NCBI GenBank assembly: GCA_035653595.1
Contig: DASRBO010000006.1
Span: 1 to 5,357, forward strand
Direction of reading: 5' to 3'
Length of the DNA: 5,357 bases
From: DASRBO01 sp035653595
GTDB lineage: Bacteria > Actinomycetota > Acidimicrobiia > Acidimicrobiales > JAJPHE01
Position numbers and translations under genes: made by a program. Under the pieces are notes generated by a model. The model had not been told where the DNA came from and searched no databases. It saw nothing but the letters and a program-made list of their open reading frames with translations. Positions 1 to 5,303 of the stretch are shown here, piece by piece. Position 1 is the first letter of the stretch; every line of letters starts with the position of its first letter.

Positions 1-283
1 TCCGACCCCAGGACCGGGCACGACCATCTGCTTCAGCCGCTCGGTCGGGAGTCGGGGCCAATGTGTCTTCGTGGAATACCACAATGGCGTCGACGCCCGA
101 ATGGGGCCGCCGGTCCGATGGGCCGTGGGCCGGGTAACCCACGAGCCGCCGGGCACCTGTCGCCTCTCCCCCACTACGCGCTAAGTGCCGCTCGGCGTCT
201 CCGTCCTACTCGTCGTTGAACTCCTATCCCCGGCAAGTGCGATTATGCGCGGAGACCGCCGGTCCCGCCGAGTCCGCTACCGG
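1..283. other. Left edge, no confident gene
   Basis: This stretch has no gene I can support. On the minus strand a frame is open from a GTG at 142 to the window edge and reads VGYPAHGPSDRR... then ...VDAIVVFHEDTL. Its codon endings are moderately GC-rich, so it could be the start of a gene lying to the left. It has no ribosome binding site, and a plus-strand frame is also open from base 1 to about 222. I recognise neither product. The two cannot be separated without sequence to the left of the window. Confidence 0.3.
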
Positions 284-601
284 CTAGGGGTGTTTGGTGG
301 TTGGCACAACAGCTACGCCGGTTCGGGTTTGCTGGGCGTAGTCGACCAAGTCAGCAGCACGGTCCAGCAGTTCGCATTCTTCGGCGGTGGCGGCAACCTC
401 ACGGAGGTGGACGATCTCCTGAGTAAGGGCCTCTGCCTCGCTGTTCGACAGCCAGCGCTGGTCTCCCTTGGCCCCGAGAACCGGACACTGCTGGTCAACC
501 AACTCGACCGGGAGGAAGACCCACTCCTGTGCCTCGGCGCTTATGACGGTCACGTGGCCTGCCTTTGGCCACCTGTCAGCCGCCTCCGAAGCATTGGGCA
601 T
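284..601 (-). CDS. Small hypothetical protein
   Basis: I do not recognise this protein. From the ATG at 601 it is 105 residues long, beginning MPNASEAADRWPKAG and ending in TAG. The frame is open further upstream to a GTG at 679, but that extra stretch is rich in Arg, Pro and Asp and looks untranslated, so I prefer the inner ATG. Neither start has a good Shine-Dalgarno site. The middle (EAQEWVFLPVELVDQQ) looks like a folded hydrophobic core. The second half is rich in Glu and Ala with regularly spaced Leu, suggesting long helices. There is no signal peptide or membrane segment. Codons end mainly in G or C throughout, which favours real coding on this strand over the longer plus-strand frame across the same bases. 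It is divergent from the gene starting near 744. Confidence 0.45.
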   Translation of the reverse strand: MPNASEAADRWPKAGHVTVISAEAQEWVFLPVELVDQQCPVLGAKGDQRWLSNSEAEALTQEIVHLREVAATAEECELLDRAADLVDYAQQTRTGVAVVPTTKHP

Positions 602-743
602 CCGCCAGAATGCCGGAAGAGCCGGAGACCGGTGGTCGTCCGGGCGTCCGGGATCGGCACTTCGCGCCCTGTGGACCACCTGAACGGACGCTCATGCTGG
701 GACGTACAGTCCTCCCGTGGCTGCTGGGATGACCGAGGGTGAT

Positions 744-1079
744 ATGGCGGCGCCCGCTGGAGGCATCCTTGCGACGGAAGTCCGCCGGGTTGGCGGATGG
801 CGGGCGCTTCGCAGTCGAATCGCCATGCTCATCCTCGCCTACGGGGGCGGCTACTCCGGGGTGCCCGAACGCCTGGTCATCGTCCGCAAGTCCGATGGCA
901 CCGAGGTGGCTGAGGACGGGATCTACAACTCCTACGCCGCGACTGGTCGGAAGGCGGAACTCGATAAGGAGTTATCGGTCAAGCCGTTGGCCGAGTTCCT
1001 CCATGATCACGAGATCCCAAGGCTGAGGCTCACGGCGATGGAGTCGCCCGCTGGGCGGCACCCACGTCGACCGAGATAG
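744..1079 (+). CDS. Small hypothetical protein
   Basis: This is an unrecognised protein of 111 residues from the ATG at 744. I chose that start because GAGGG at 735-739 lies 4 bases upstream; in-frame alternatives are ATG 729 and GTG 717. Visible features are an N-terminal segment with VRRVGGWRALRSR, a short hydrophobic run (IAMLILAYGGGYSG), then a mixed region with VPERLVIVRKSDGTEVAEDG. The tail is basic and ends RHPRRPR. The hydrophobic run is too short and glycine-rich to call a membrane helix with confidence. Codons end mostly in G or C. The gene converges on vapC with a 26-base gap holding no clear terminator. It is a plausible accessory protein of unknown role. Confidence 0.5.
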   Translation: MAAPAGGILATEVRRVGGWRALRSRIAMLILAYGGGYSGVPERLVIVRKSDGTEVAEDGIYNSYAATGRKAELDKELSVKPLAEFLHDHEIPRLRLTAMESPAGRHPRRPR

Positions 1080-1105
1080 CCGCACTCGATCGGCACCTCG
1101 GAGCG

Positions 1106-1453
1106 TCAGCTCAGGGCTCGAAGCCGCAGGCCCCTCACCGCCTCGAAGTGGCGAGTGTTCCTCGTGGCCAAGCTCAGGCGGCGCTCCACCGCCGTCGCTG
1201 CTATCAGCGCGTCGGCCATTGGGATCCCGACCTCGCGACGGATTCGCCCGGCTCGCTCAGCAATGGACCTATCAACCTCTACCTCACGAAACGGACCGAG
1301 GAGGCGGGTCACGGCGTCGCTGGCAGACGTCCCGGCGAACAGCTCGGCTCGGGTGATCACCGAGTAGTGGACCCGGTGGCGACCGGGCTCGAGCGGGGCA
1401 TGGCCGCGGATGTGATCGATGAAGACATCGGTGTCGACCAGGACGTCAGCCAC
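1106..1453 (-). CDS. vapC: VapC-type PIN-domain ribonuclease toxin
   Basis: This is the toxin of a type II toxin-antitoxin pair. VapC proteins are Mg-dependent PIN-domain endoribonucleases that cut specific RNAs (tRNA or rRNA in studied members) and are silenced by bound VapB. The product is 115 residues, a normal length. PIN landmarks are present in order: Asp7 in VLVDTDVFIDHI, Glu37 in SVITRAELFAG, Asp81 in GIPMADALIAATA, and a final acidic-or-Asn position at Asn99 in SLATRNTRHFE. All active-site positions are therefore intact. I chose the GTG at 1453 because the PIN fold begins just after it and it overlaps the antitoxin stop by 8 bases, indicating translational coupling. The frame is open upstream to 1570, but that stretch only shadows vapB. 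The cellular RNA target cannot be read from the sequence. Confidence 0.93.
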   Translation of the reverse strand: MADVLVDTDVFIDHIRGHAPLEPGRHRVHYSVITRAELFAGTSASDAVTRLLGPFREVEVDRSIAERAGRIRREVGIPMADALIAATAVERRLSLATRNTRHFEAVRGLRLRALS

Positions 1454-1664
1454 GGTCCCATTCGCGCCGATCGAGCGCCTGGGCCTCGGGATCGGCACCG
1501 AAGGTTGCCTGAAGCGCCCCGGCCGCGTCGGTGTCAGCCGGCAGGTACTTCTCCAGCGCCCGGCGTACAACCTCAGCCATGGTCACTCCCTCTGCTTTTG
1601 CCATCTCGTCGATCCGCTGCCGCTGGTCTTCGCTGAGATAGATCTGCGTGGGCGTGCTCGGCAT
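1446..1664 (-). CDS. vapB: VapB-type ribbon-helix-helix antitoxin
   Basis: The 72-residue antitoxin is the first gene of the pair. The N-terminal half is a ribbon-helix-helix DNA-binding domain: strand TQIYLSEDQ, helix RQRIDEMAKAEG, turn VTMAE, helix VVRRALEKYL (residues about 6-41). Domains of this type dimerise and bind operator DNA. The C-terminal half is flexible and acidic or aromatic, ending REWDRG, the part that normally wraps over the toxin active site. The ATG at 1664 has no Shine-Dalgarno site. Instead a TATAGT box ends 8 bases before it, so the mRNA probably starts within a few bases of the ATG and is translated as a nearly leaderless message. Direct repeats across the start suggest autorepression by VapB or the VapBC complex. 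Confidence 0.92.
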   Translation of the reverse strand: MPSTPTQIYLSEDQRQRIDEMAKAEGVTMAEVVRRALEKYLPADTDAAGALQATFGADPEAQALDRREWDRG

Positions 1665-1685
1665 ACAGCACTACTATACAGCACT
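1663..1685. repeat. Paired 10-bp direct repeats, candidate VapB operator
   Basis: The word ATACAGCACT occurs at 1663-1672 and again at 1676-1685, a spacing of 13 bases from start to start. The first copy covers the vapB start codon and the second covers part of the -10 box. Binding of a ribbon-helix-helix dimer to both copies would block RNA polymerase, the usual autorepression scheme for vapBC operons. The repeats are seen directly; the operator role is inferred. Confidence 0.55.
1673..1678 (-). promoter_or_regulatory. -10 box of vapBC, near-leaderless
   Basis: Read on the minus strand this is TATAGT, five of six matches to the TATAAT consensus. It ends 8 bases before the vapB ATG, which places the expected transcription start about 2 bases upstream of that ATG. 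I see no convincing -35 hexamer at the usual distance, which is common for actinobacterial promoters. Confidence 0.6.
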
Positions 1686-1859
1686 GACCTGGCGTAACAG
1701 CCACGCTAAATGCCGGCTCGCGGGCGCCCCGGGCAGCCCATCTGCCCCGAAGGAGGCGCCCATAATCCCGGCCATTCAGATAACGACCGACTCGGCCGCC
1801 CGTCAATGGCCGGCGCCACGGAGACCGCTGGCGGAGCCCGATCAGCGTAGAGGGGTGTC

Positions 1860-2174
1860 GTGACCACACCGGACAAGCCTTGGGGGAGGCCAAGGGAGTC
1901 CGATCGAGTCCTGGTCGCCCGCTCGGTGCGCTTGGTGCGCCACGCGGTGTGCTGGGGAACGGGCCCCAATCCCTCCAAAGATCATCCCCAAAATCACCCC
2001 AACCCAGGTGAGAGCCCATTTTGTCCTGAAGGCGACCGGAGGCGACCTGTCCCGCCGGCGTCACCGACTCTCTTTGGACCGGCCACGGATCAAGACACCG
2101 GGTACGCCGCCGTCGGGGCGGGGAGATGGCGCAGGGTCACCACCACCGATGCTCGCTCCCGGCGCGCGAGGTAA
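1860..2174 (+). CDS. Doubtful small hypothetical protein
   Basis: This 104-residue frame starts with GTG at 1860, with GAGGGG at 1850-1855 four bases upstream as a possible ribosome binding site. The first half (DRVLVARSVRLVRHAVCWG) has codons ending mainly in G or C and looks protein-like. The second half is a Pro-, Arg- and Asp-rich stretch that looks like translated non-coding DNA. I recognise no family. It may be a remnant of a longer gene whose end has decayed, or chance. A frame on the minus strand over the same bases is equally open. Confidence 0.2.
   Translation: MTTPDKPWGRPRESDRVLVARSVRLVRHAVCWGTGPNPSKDHPQNHPNPGESPFCPEGDRRRPVPPASPTLFGPATDQDTGYAAVGAGRWRRVTTTDARSRRAR
1878..1895. repeat. 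Perfect 6-bp hairpin
   Basis: CCTTGG at 1878-1883 pairs with CCAAGG at 1890-1895 across a 6-base loop GGGAGG. No T-run follows on either strand, so it does not look like a standard terminator. It lies inside the doubtful frame starting at 1860. Confidence 0.4.
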
Positions 2175-2198
2175 TGGCATACCCCGGGGGGCCGGCGC

Positions 2199-2215
2199 CT
2201 CTCGGGAACCGAGAG
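2199..2215. repeat. 17-bp palindrome upstream of the recombinase cluster
   Basis: CTCTCGG at 2199-2205 and CCGAGAG at 2209-2215 form perfect 7-base arms around a 3-base centre. It lies about 100 bases before the first micro-gene of the recombinase cluster. It could be an operator for a dimeric regulator or part of a recombinase binding site. I see no second copy in the window. The symmetry is observed; the function is speculative. Confidence 0.4.
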
Positions 2216-2313
2216 TGCAACTGTGTGAGGGCCAAATAGCGCTGTTTCGACCACCGATTGGGGTGTTTCTGGGGACGCTCCGGGGTGGACGGTGTGCCAC
2301 CTGGAGTGAGCGC

Positions 2314-2445
2314 GTGCCCGTTGGGGATCGATTGGGTACCTCTCGGTCAACAATCCCCAGCGTGGCGACGCAGCTGGCCTTGAGCCCCGCCGATCTCCTC
2401 CGGCTCCGGTCGGCGAGCCGGCTGCAGCTCATGGAGCGAGCATGA
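2314..2445 (+). CDS. Micro-ORF 1 upstream of serine recombinase
   Basis: A 43-residue frame starting with GTG. GGAG at 2303-2306 lies 7 bases upstream, which is good spacing and decides this start; in-frame GTG codons also occur at 2215 and 2362. The frame ends in TGA sharing ATGA with the start of the next micro-gene. The C-terminal half (LALSPADLLRLRSASRLQL) is a Leu/Arg-rich, helix-prone segment with strongly GC-ended codons, while the first 15 residues look less protein-like. I recognise no family. Its place at the head of a translationally coupled cluster suggests a small accessory or regulatory protein of the recombinase. The start is less certain than the end. Confidence 0.45.
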   Translation: MPVGDRLGTSRSTIPSVATQLALSPADLLRLRSASRLQLMERA

Positions 2446-2621
2446 CCCCCTCGGCCGACCGGCTCGCCCACGGCGTCGTTGTCTCGGTGCCGCCCGGTCT
2501 CCCGGTCCTGTCCTTGGGTGCGGCCCGGGCGCTGCTCCGACTCTTGCGCCAGGTCGAGGACCAGCCTCAAAGTGGCGATCCATCCGACCGTCACTCCTCG
2601 CCCGTAGCCCCATCGTCATGA
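2442..2621 (+). CDS. Micro-ORF 2, coupled to serine recombinase
   Basis: A 59-residue frame, beginning MTPSADRLAHGVVVSVPPG. GGAG at 2433-2436 sits 5 bases before the ATG as a good ribosome binding site. The start overlaps the previous micro-gene stop and its own TGA overlaps the recombinase ATG, each by 4 bases. A hydrophobic, Pro-containing segment leads into a helix-prone stretch, LGAARALLRLLRQVEDQ, and the tail is a polar, probably disordered Ser/Pro/Asp segment. The recombinase itself has no Shine-Dalgarno site, so its translation probably depends on ribosomes finishing this gene. I do not recognise the family. A recombination directionality factor or a partner of the recombinase is possible but unproven. 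Confidence 0.55.
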   Translation: MTPSADRLAHGVVVSVPPGLPVLSLGAARALLRLLRQVEDQPQSGDPSDRHSSPVAPSS

Positions 2622-4321
2622 CGGCATTCGCGTTCTACGGTCGGGTCAGCACCGAGGACCAGCAGGACCCAGCCGCCAGTCGGGGCTGGCAGCTGAGCCG
2701 GGCCCGTGCTCTCGTCGAACCGACGGGCGGGGCGATCGTGGCCGAGTTCTTCGATGTCGGCCAGTCTCGTTCCCTTCCGTGGCCTCGCCGGCCCGAGGCA
2801 TCCCGATTGCTGGCGGCCGTCGAGAGTCGCTCGCGGGGCTTCGACGCCGTGGTCATCGGAGAGCCGGCCCGTGCCTTCTACGGCAACCAGTTCGGGCTCA
2901 CCTTCCCGGTCCTCGTCCACTACGGGGTGGAGCTGTGGGTACCCGAGATCGGAGGCCGGATCGACCCGGGCTCGGACGCCCACGACATGGTGATGAGCCT
3001 CTACGGCGGAATGAGCAAGGGCGAGCGCAACCGGATCGAGATTCCGGTCCGCTCAGCGATGGCCGACCAGGCGGCCCGTGAGGGCCGGTTCCTCGGCGGC
3101 CGCCCACCCTACGGTTACCTCCTCGTCGACGCCGGTACCCACCCCAACCCGGGCAAGGCGGCCGACGGCAAACGCCTGCACCGCCTGGCTCTGGACCCCG
3201 TAGCCGCTCCGGTCGTCGTTCGCATCTTCGACGAGTACGTGCATGGCGGTCTCGGCCTCTACGCCATCGCCGAGGGCCTCACCCGCGACGGCATCCCCTC
3301 CCCCAGTGGCCATGACCCCGAGCGCAATCGCCACCGCGCCGCCAGCAGGGGCGCCTGGGGCAAGACCGCTGTTCGTTCCATCCTCGCCAACCCGAGATAC
3401 ACCGGCCGGCAGGTCTGGAACCGGCAGCGCCGGGACGAGGTCCTCGTCGACGTCCACGACGTCGCCCTCGGGCATGAGTCCGTTATGCGCTGGAACCCCG
3501 AGGCCGACTGGGTCTGGTCGGCGGACCAGACCCATGAGGCGATCATCGATCCGGAGACCTTCGAAGCGGCCCGGCGCATCCGCGCCGCCGGCGCTCACCG
3601 ACCGACCGAGGCCAAGCGGAGGACAACGGGCCGGCGCTACGTCCTCTCCGGACTGGTGTCCTGCGGCCTCTGCGGCCGGCGCATGCAGGGCCAACCGAAC
3701 CACGGCGGAACGTACTACCGGTGCCGCTTCCCCTCCGAGTACGCCCTAGCCGCCCAGCTGGACCATCCCCGGACCGTCTATGTCCAGGAGGGGCCGATCG
3801 TCACCGCCCTAGACGGATGACTCGCTCGCCTGTTCGACGCCGAGCACATTGACGCCACCTGCGCGGTCCTGGCCGGAGCCGGCGAGGTCGATGAGGCTGG
3901 CGCCGCCCGGCGCGACGCCGCCCGGCGCCAGCTGGCCGAGTGTGAGGCTCGCCTGGCCAAGTACCGGTCCGCCCTCGAGGCCGGCGCCGAGCCTGCCGTG
4001 GTCGCCGGCTGGACCCGAGAAGTCGAAGGACAACGCCTGGCCGCCCAGCGCACCCTGGCCGAGGCGGCCCATGTGGCTCTCACCCACGAGGAAGTCAAGA
4101 CCCTGGCCGGTGACGCCCTCCGGGTCGTAGCCAGGCTCGCTACGGCCGACCCCACGATCAAGACGGAGCTCTACCGGTCCCTTGGAGTGCGGGCGACCTA
4201 CCTACCCGAGTCCAACGAGGTGGATTTGGTGGCTCGGCCGGCCGCGTGTGCGACAGATCGTGTCGGAGGGGGGACTGCCGTCGTGAGTACACCGACATGG
4301 GAGCTTCGCTGGGCGGCCTGA
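2618..4321 (+). pseudogene. Large serine recombinase with in-frame stop
   Basis: Large serine recombinases integrate or excise mobile DNA by cutting both strands through a phosphoserine link. The frame encodes 400 residues, then TGA at 3818-3820, then 166 more in the same frame to TGA at 4319-4321. Around the stop it reads ALDG-stop-LARLFD, where a TGG tryptophan is expected, so one base change explains the break. Visible parts: a resolvase-type catalytic domain (about 1-155) with Ser11 in FYGRVST and the EPARAFYGNQF and MSKGERNRIE segments; a recombinase domain (about 160-325) with GGRPPYGY and ANPRYTGRQVWNRQ; a zinc ribbon with Cys349, Cys352, Cys369 and probably His383. The part beyond the stop holds the coiled coil (RRQLAECEARLAKYRSALEAG) and tail, usually needed for synapsis control. 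The truncated product keeps its catalytic serine but is probably impaired. It starts at ATG 2618, coupled to the upstream micro-gene. Confidence 0.93.
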
Positions 4322-4357
4322 GGGTTCGTCAGCTCAGGAGGACACGACCCCTCAGGC
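4316..4357. terminator. Inverted repeat between convergent genes, possible bidirectional terminator
   Basis: GCCTGAGGG at 4316-4324 and CCCTCAGGC at 4349-4357 form a perfect 9-base stem around a 24-base loop. Each arm contains the stop codon of one of the two facing genes: the recombinase TGA at 4319-4321 and the minus-strand gene's TGA at 4352-4354. There is no T-run, as is often the case for hairpins in high-GC actinobacteria. The stem is observed; the terminator role is inferred. Confidence 0.45.
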
Positions 4358-4771
4358 AGCGGCCACCTCGATCTGAATTCCGAGCTCGTCCGTCGCGGTT
4401 CTCAAGAGGCGCCCGACGTTCTGCTCCTCACCGACCCAGAGAACACGGCCATTACGACGGCTCGCCGCCAGCGTCTCGGCCGTGAGCCAGCCGGTGTTGC
4501 TGAAGCGGGCGGCCAGGGTGGCGGCCTCGTCGAGGAGCGGACGCGGATCAAGGACCTGGAACACCTCCGGATGCGGGAAGCGGACCGCCAGCCGACCGGT
4601 CTCGCTCAGCCGCGCAAGCAGTCGGGACAGGTGGCCGCCCTCGCCGCCGTGAAGTGCTTGCAGCAGCCGCCAATGCCTGCTCGTCGGCAGGGCCAAGTCC
4701 TCGTCCAGGAGATCGTCGGGCACCGTTCCCAGAAGGGCACGCACCGCCAGGTATTCGTCGACGACGATCAA
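4352..4771 (-). CDS. Putative toxin-like protein, second gene of a TA-type pair
   Basis: A 139-residue protein starting at a TTG that overlaps the upstream gene's stop by 4 bases (TTGA). It opens MIVVDEYLAVRALLG, which resembles the first strand and first acidic residue of PIN domains. It continues with TSRHWRLLQALHGGEGGHLS, then RFPHPEVFQVLDPRPLLDEA. It ends with RVLWVGEEQNVGRLLRTATDELGIQIEV, where a strand and helix near an Asn/Asp-type position could match the end of a PIN fold. The canonical DTxV start is replaced by DEYL and the other PIN acids are not obvious, so a divergent PIN-like nuclease is only a suggestion. I recall similar uncharacterised actinobacterial proteins. The coupled small upstream gene, size and order match a toxin-antitoxin operon. 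It converges on the recombinase pseudogene. Confidence 0.75.
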   Translation of the reverse strand: MIVVDEYLAVRALLGTVPDDLLDEDLALPTSRHWRLLQALHGGEGGHLSRLLARLSETGRLAVRFPHPEVFQVLDPRPLLDEAATLAARFSNTGWLTAETLAASRRNGRVLWVGEEQNVGRLLRTATDELGIQIEVAAA

Positions 4772-4965
4772 CCGTGCTCAGGATCAGCGTCGCCTGAGAA
4801 GAGCGGGTCGCTATCCGAGACGGCGTCGAGGGCCGCCTGGAACTCCTCCTTGAGGTCTCCGTCCGTGAGGCGGCGGAGCAGCTCCCGGTCCTTGGTCGTC
4901 AGCCGAGGGTCGCCGGCACGTCGCCGTCGTCGGCGCTCCTCGGCCAGCTCCTCGCCGATGCTCAC
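4768..4965 (-). CDS. Putative antitoxin-like small protein
   Basis: A 65-residue, highly charged protein from GTG at 4965. The N-terminal part has GEELAEERRRRRRAGDPRL, with six consecutive arginines, followed by a helix-prone stretch KDRELLRRLTDGDLKEEFQAALDAV and an acidic tail SDSDPLFSGDADPEHG. A basic front that could touch DNA and an acidic, disordered tail that could cover a partner fits an antitoxin. I recognise no known DNA-binding fold. I chose GTG 4965 because the frame further upstream loses protein character and a GATAAT box sits exactly 6 bases before this GTG, predicting a leaderless mRNA. AGGGG touching the GTG is too close to act as a Shine-Dalgarno site. Its stop overlaps the next gene's TTG by 4 bases. 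Confidence 0.65.
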   Translation of the reverse strand: MSIGEELAEERRRRRRAGDPRLTTKDRELLRRLTDGDLKEEFQAALDAVSDSDPLFSGDADPEHG

Positions 4966-4971
4966 CCCCTC

Positions 4972-4977
4972 ATTATC
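4972..4977 (-). promoter_or_regulatory. -10 box predicting a leaderless antitoxin-like mRNA
   Basis: On the minus strand this reads GATAAT, five of six matches to TATAAT. Exactly six bases separate it from the GTG at 4965, so the expected transcription start is the first base of that codon. No clear -35 hexamer is seen. A stronger two-box promoter lies further upstream (5044-5071) and may be used instead or in addition. Confidence 0.45.
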
Positions 4978-5043
4978 GCCCGTCCCGGTCGATGAATGGC
5001 GCAGGTTTGGAGTTCCCTCCTGAGCACAACGGGAAGTTGGCGC

Positions 5044-5071
5044 ATCATATATTGACACGCTCGGGCGCCAA
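5044..5071 (-). promoter_or_regulatory. Candidate sigma-70-type promoter for the 4965-4352 operon
   Basis: On the minus strand, TTGGCG (5071-5066) and TATGAT (5049-5044) are separated by 16 bases, with four and five matches to the -35 and -10 consensus. Transcription would begin near 5037 and give a leader of about 70 bases before the antitoxin-like gene. The site lies in one of the most AT-rich patches of the window. Confidence 0.45.
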
Positions 5072-5231
5072 CCCCTGAGCCGGGCCCTGGATGTCCCCAC
5101 CTCCCATGCGAGCGAGGGCGCCCCGGACCGGCACTTATCTCGAGTGGGGTTCTGCGCGTCTTCCATGTAGTGCACGAGGCCTTGTTGGATTCGTCGAGGA
5201 CGCGTTCTCTGAGGTGGCGCGCGCATCGCAC

Positions 5232-5260
5232 TTGACGTAGTCGTTTGGCGAGCGCATCAT
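5232..5260 (+). promoter_or_regulatory. Candidate promoter of the tyrosine recombinase
   Basis: TTGACG at 5232-5237 (five of six to the -35 consensus) and CATCAT at 5255-5260 are separated by 17 bases. Transcription would begin near 5267 and give a leader of about 37 bases with the Shine-Dalgarno site at 5290-5295. The -10 box is weak. Confidence 0.35.
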
Positions 5261-5303
5261 CAGCACGAACACACGTTCGATGTCGGTGTGGAGGTCGACA
5301 ACG

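Larger units (their letters stand above)
1686..2313. other. Gene-poor region between vapBC and the recombinase cluster
   Basis: About 630 bases without a confident gene. Overlapping frames are open on both strands, as expected at this GC content, and none resembles a known family. One doubtful small plus-strand frame (from 1860) is listed separately. Structural elements seen are a hairpin at 1878-1895 and a palindrome at 2199-2215. A run with several A-rich words (1975-2030) is less GC-rich than its surroundings. The attachment site or left boundary of the element carrying the serine recombinase could lie here, but no repeat pair proves it. Confidence 0.5.
4966..5303. other. Intergenic region between divergent operons
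   Basis: About 340 bases separate the minus-strand toxin-antitoxin-type pair from the plus-strand recombinase start at the right edge. I see promoter candidates for each side and no convincing gene. Two overlapping minus-strand frames across 5100-5230 have some protein-like stretches (for example RIQQGLVHYMEDAQ) but lack starts with ribosome binding sites and change frame, so at most they are remnants. Confidence 0.5.

Noticed and set aside
185..742. Long plus-strand frame across the left hypothetical gene
   Set aside because: Its composition is unlike a protein, and codon endings favour the minus-strand frame 284-601 over the same bases.
1148..1636. Long plus-strand frame across vapBC
   Set aside because: It is the mirror of two clearly recognised genes (PIN toxin and ribbon-helix-helix antitoxin) and is rich in Arg, Pro and Gly.
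2061..2594. 177-residue minus-strand frame upstream of the recombinase
   Set aside because: Low-complexity Arg/Gly/Ser/Pro composition, no family resemblance, and it opposes micro-genes that have ribosome binding sites and overlaps.
3053..3703. 216-residue minus-strand frame inside the recombinase
   Set aside because: Gly/Ala/Val-rich shadow of a high-GC gene whose sense strand carries clear recombinase motifs.
3818..3820. TGA read as selenocysteine or as tryptophan by a recoded genetic code
   Set aside because: Other genes here end normally in TGA (vapB, the micro-genes, the recombinase tail), no convincing SECIS-like hairpin was recognised, and a Trp-to-stop point change is simpler.
1104..4338. 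12-bp direct repeat CGTCAGCTCAGG at 1104-1115 and 4327-4338 as element ends
   Set aside because: The first copy lies at the 3' end of intact vapC, and a 12-base match is expected about once by chance in a window of this size and composition.
5052..5057. Perfect TTGACA on the plus strand as a -35 box
   Set aside because: No -10-like hexamer lies 16-18 bases downstream, and the same patch fits a minus-strand promoter better.
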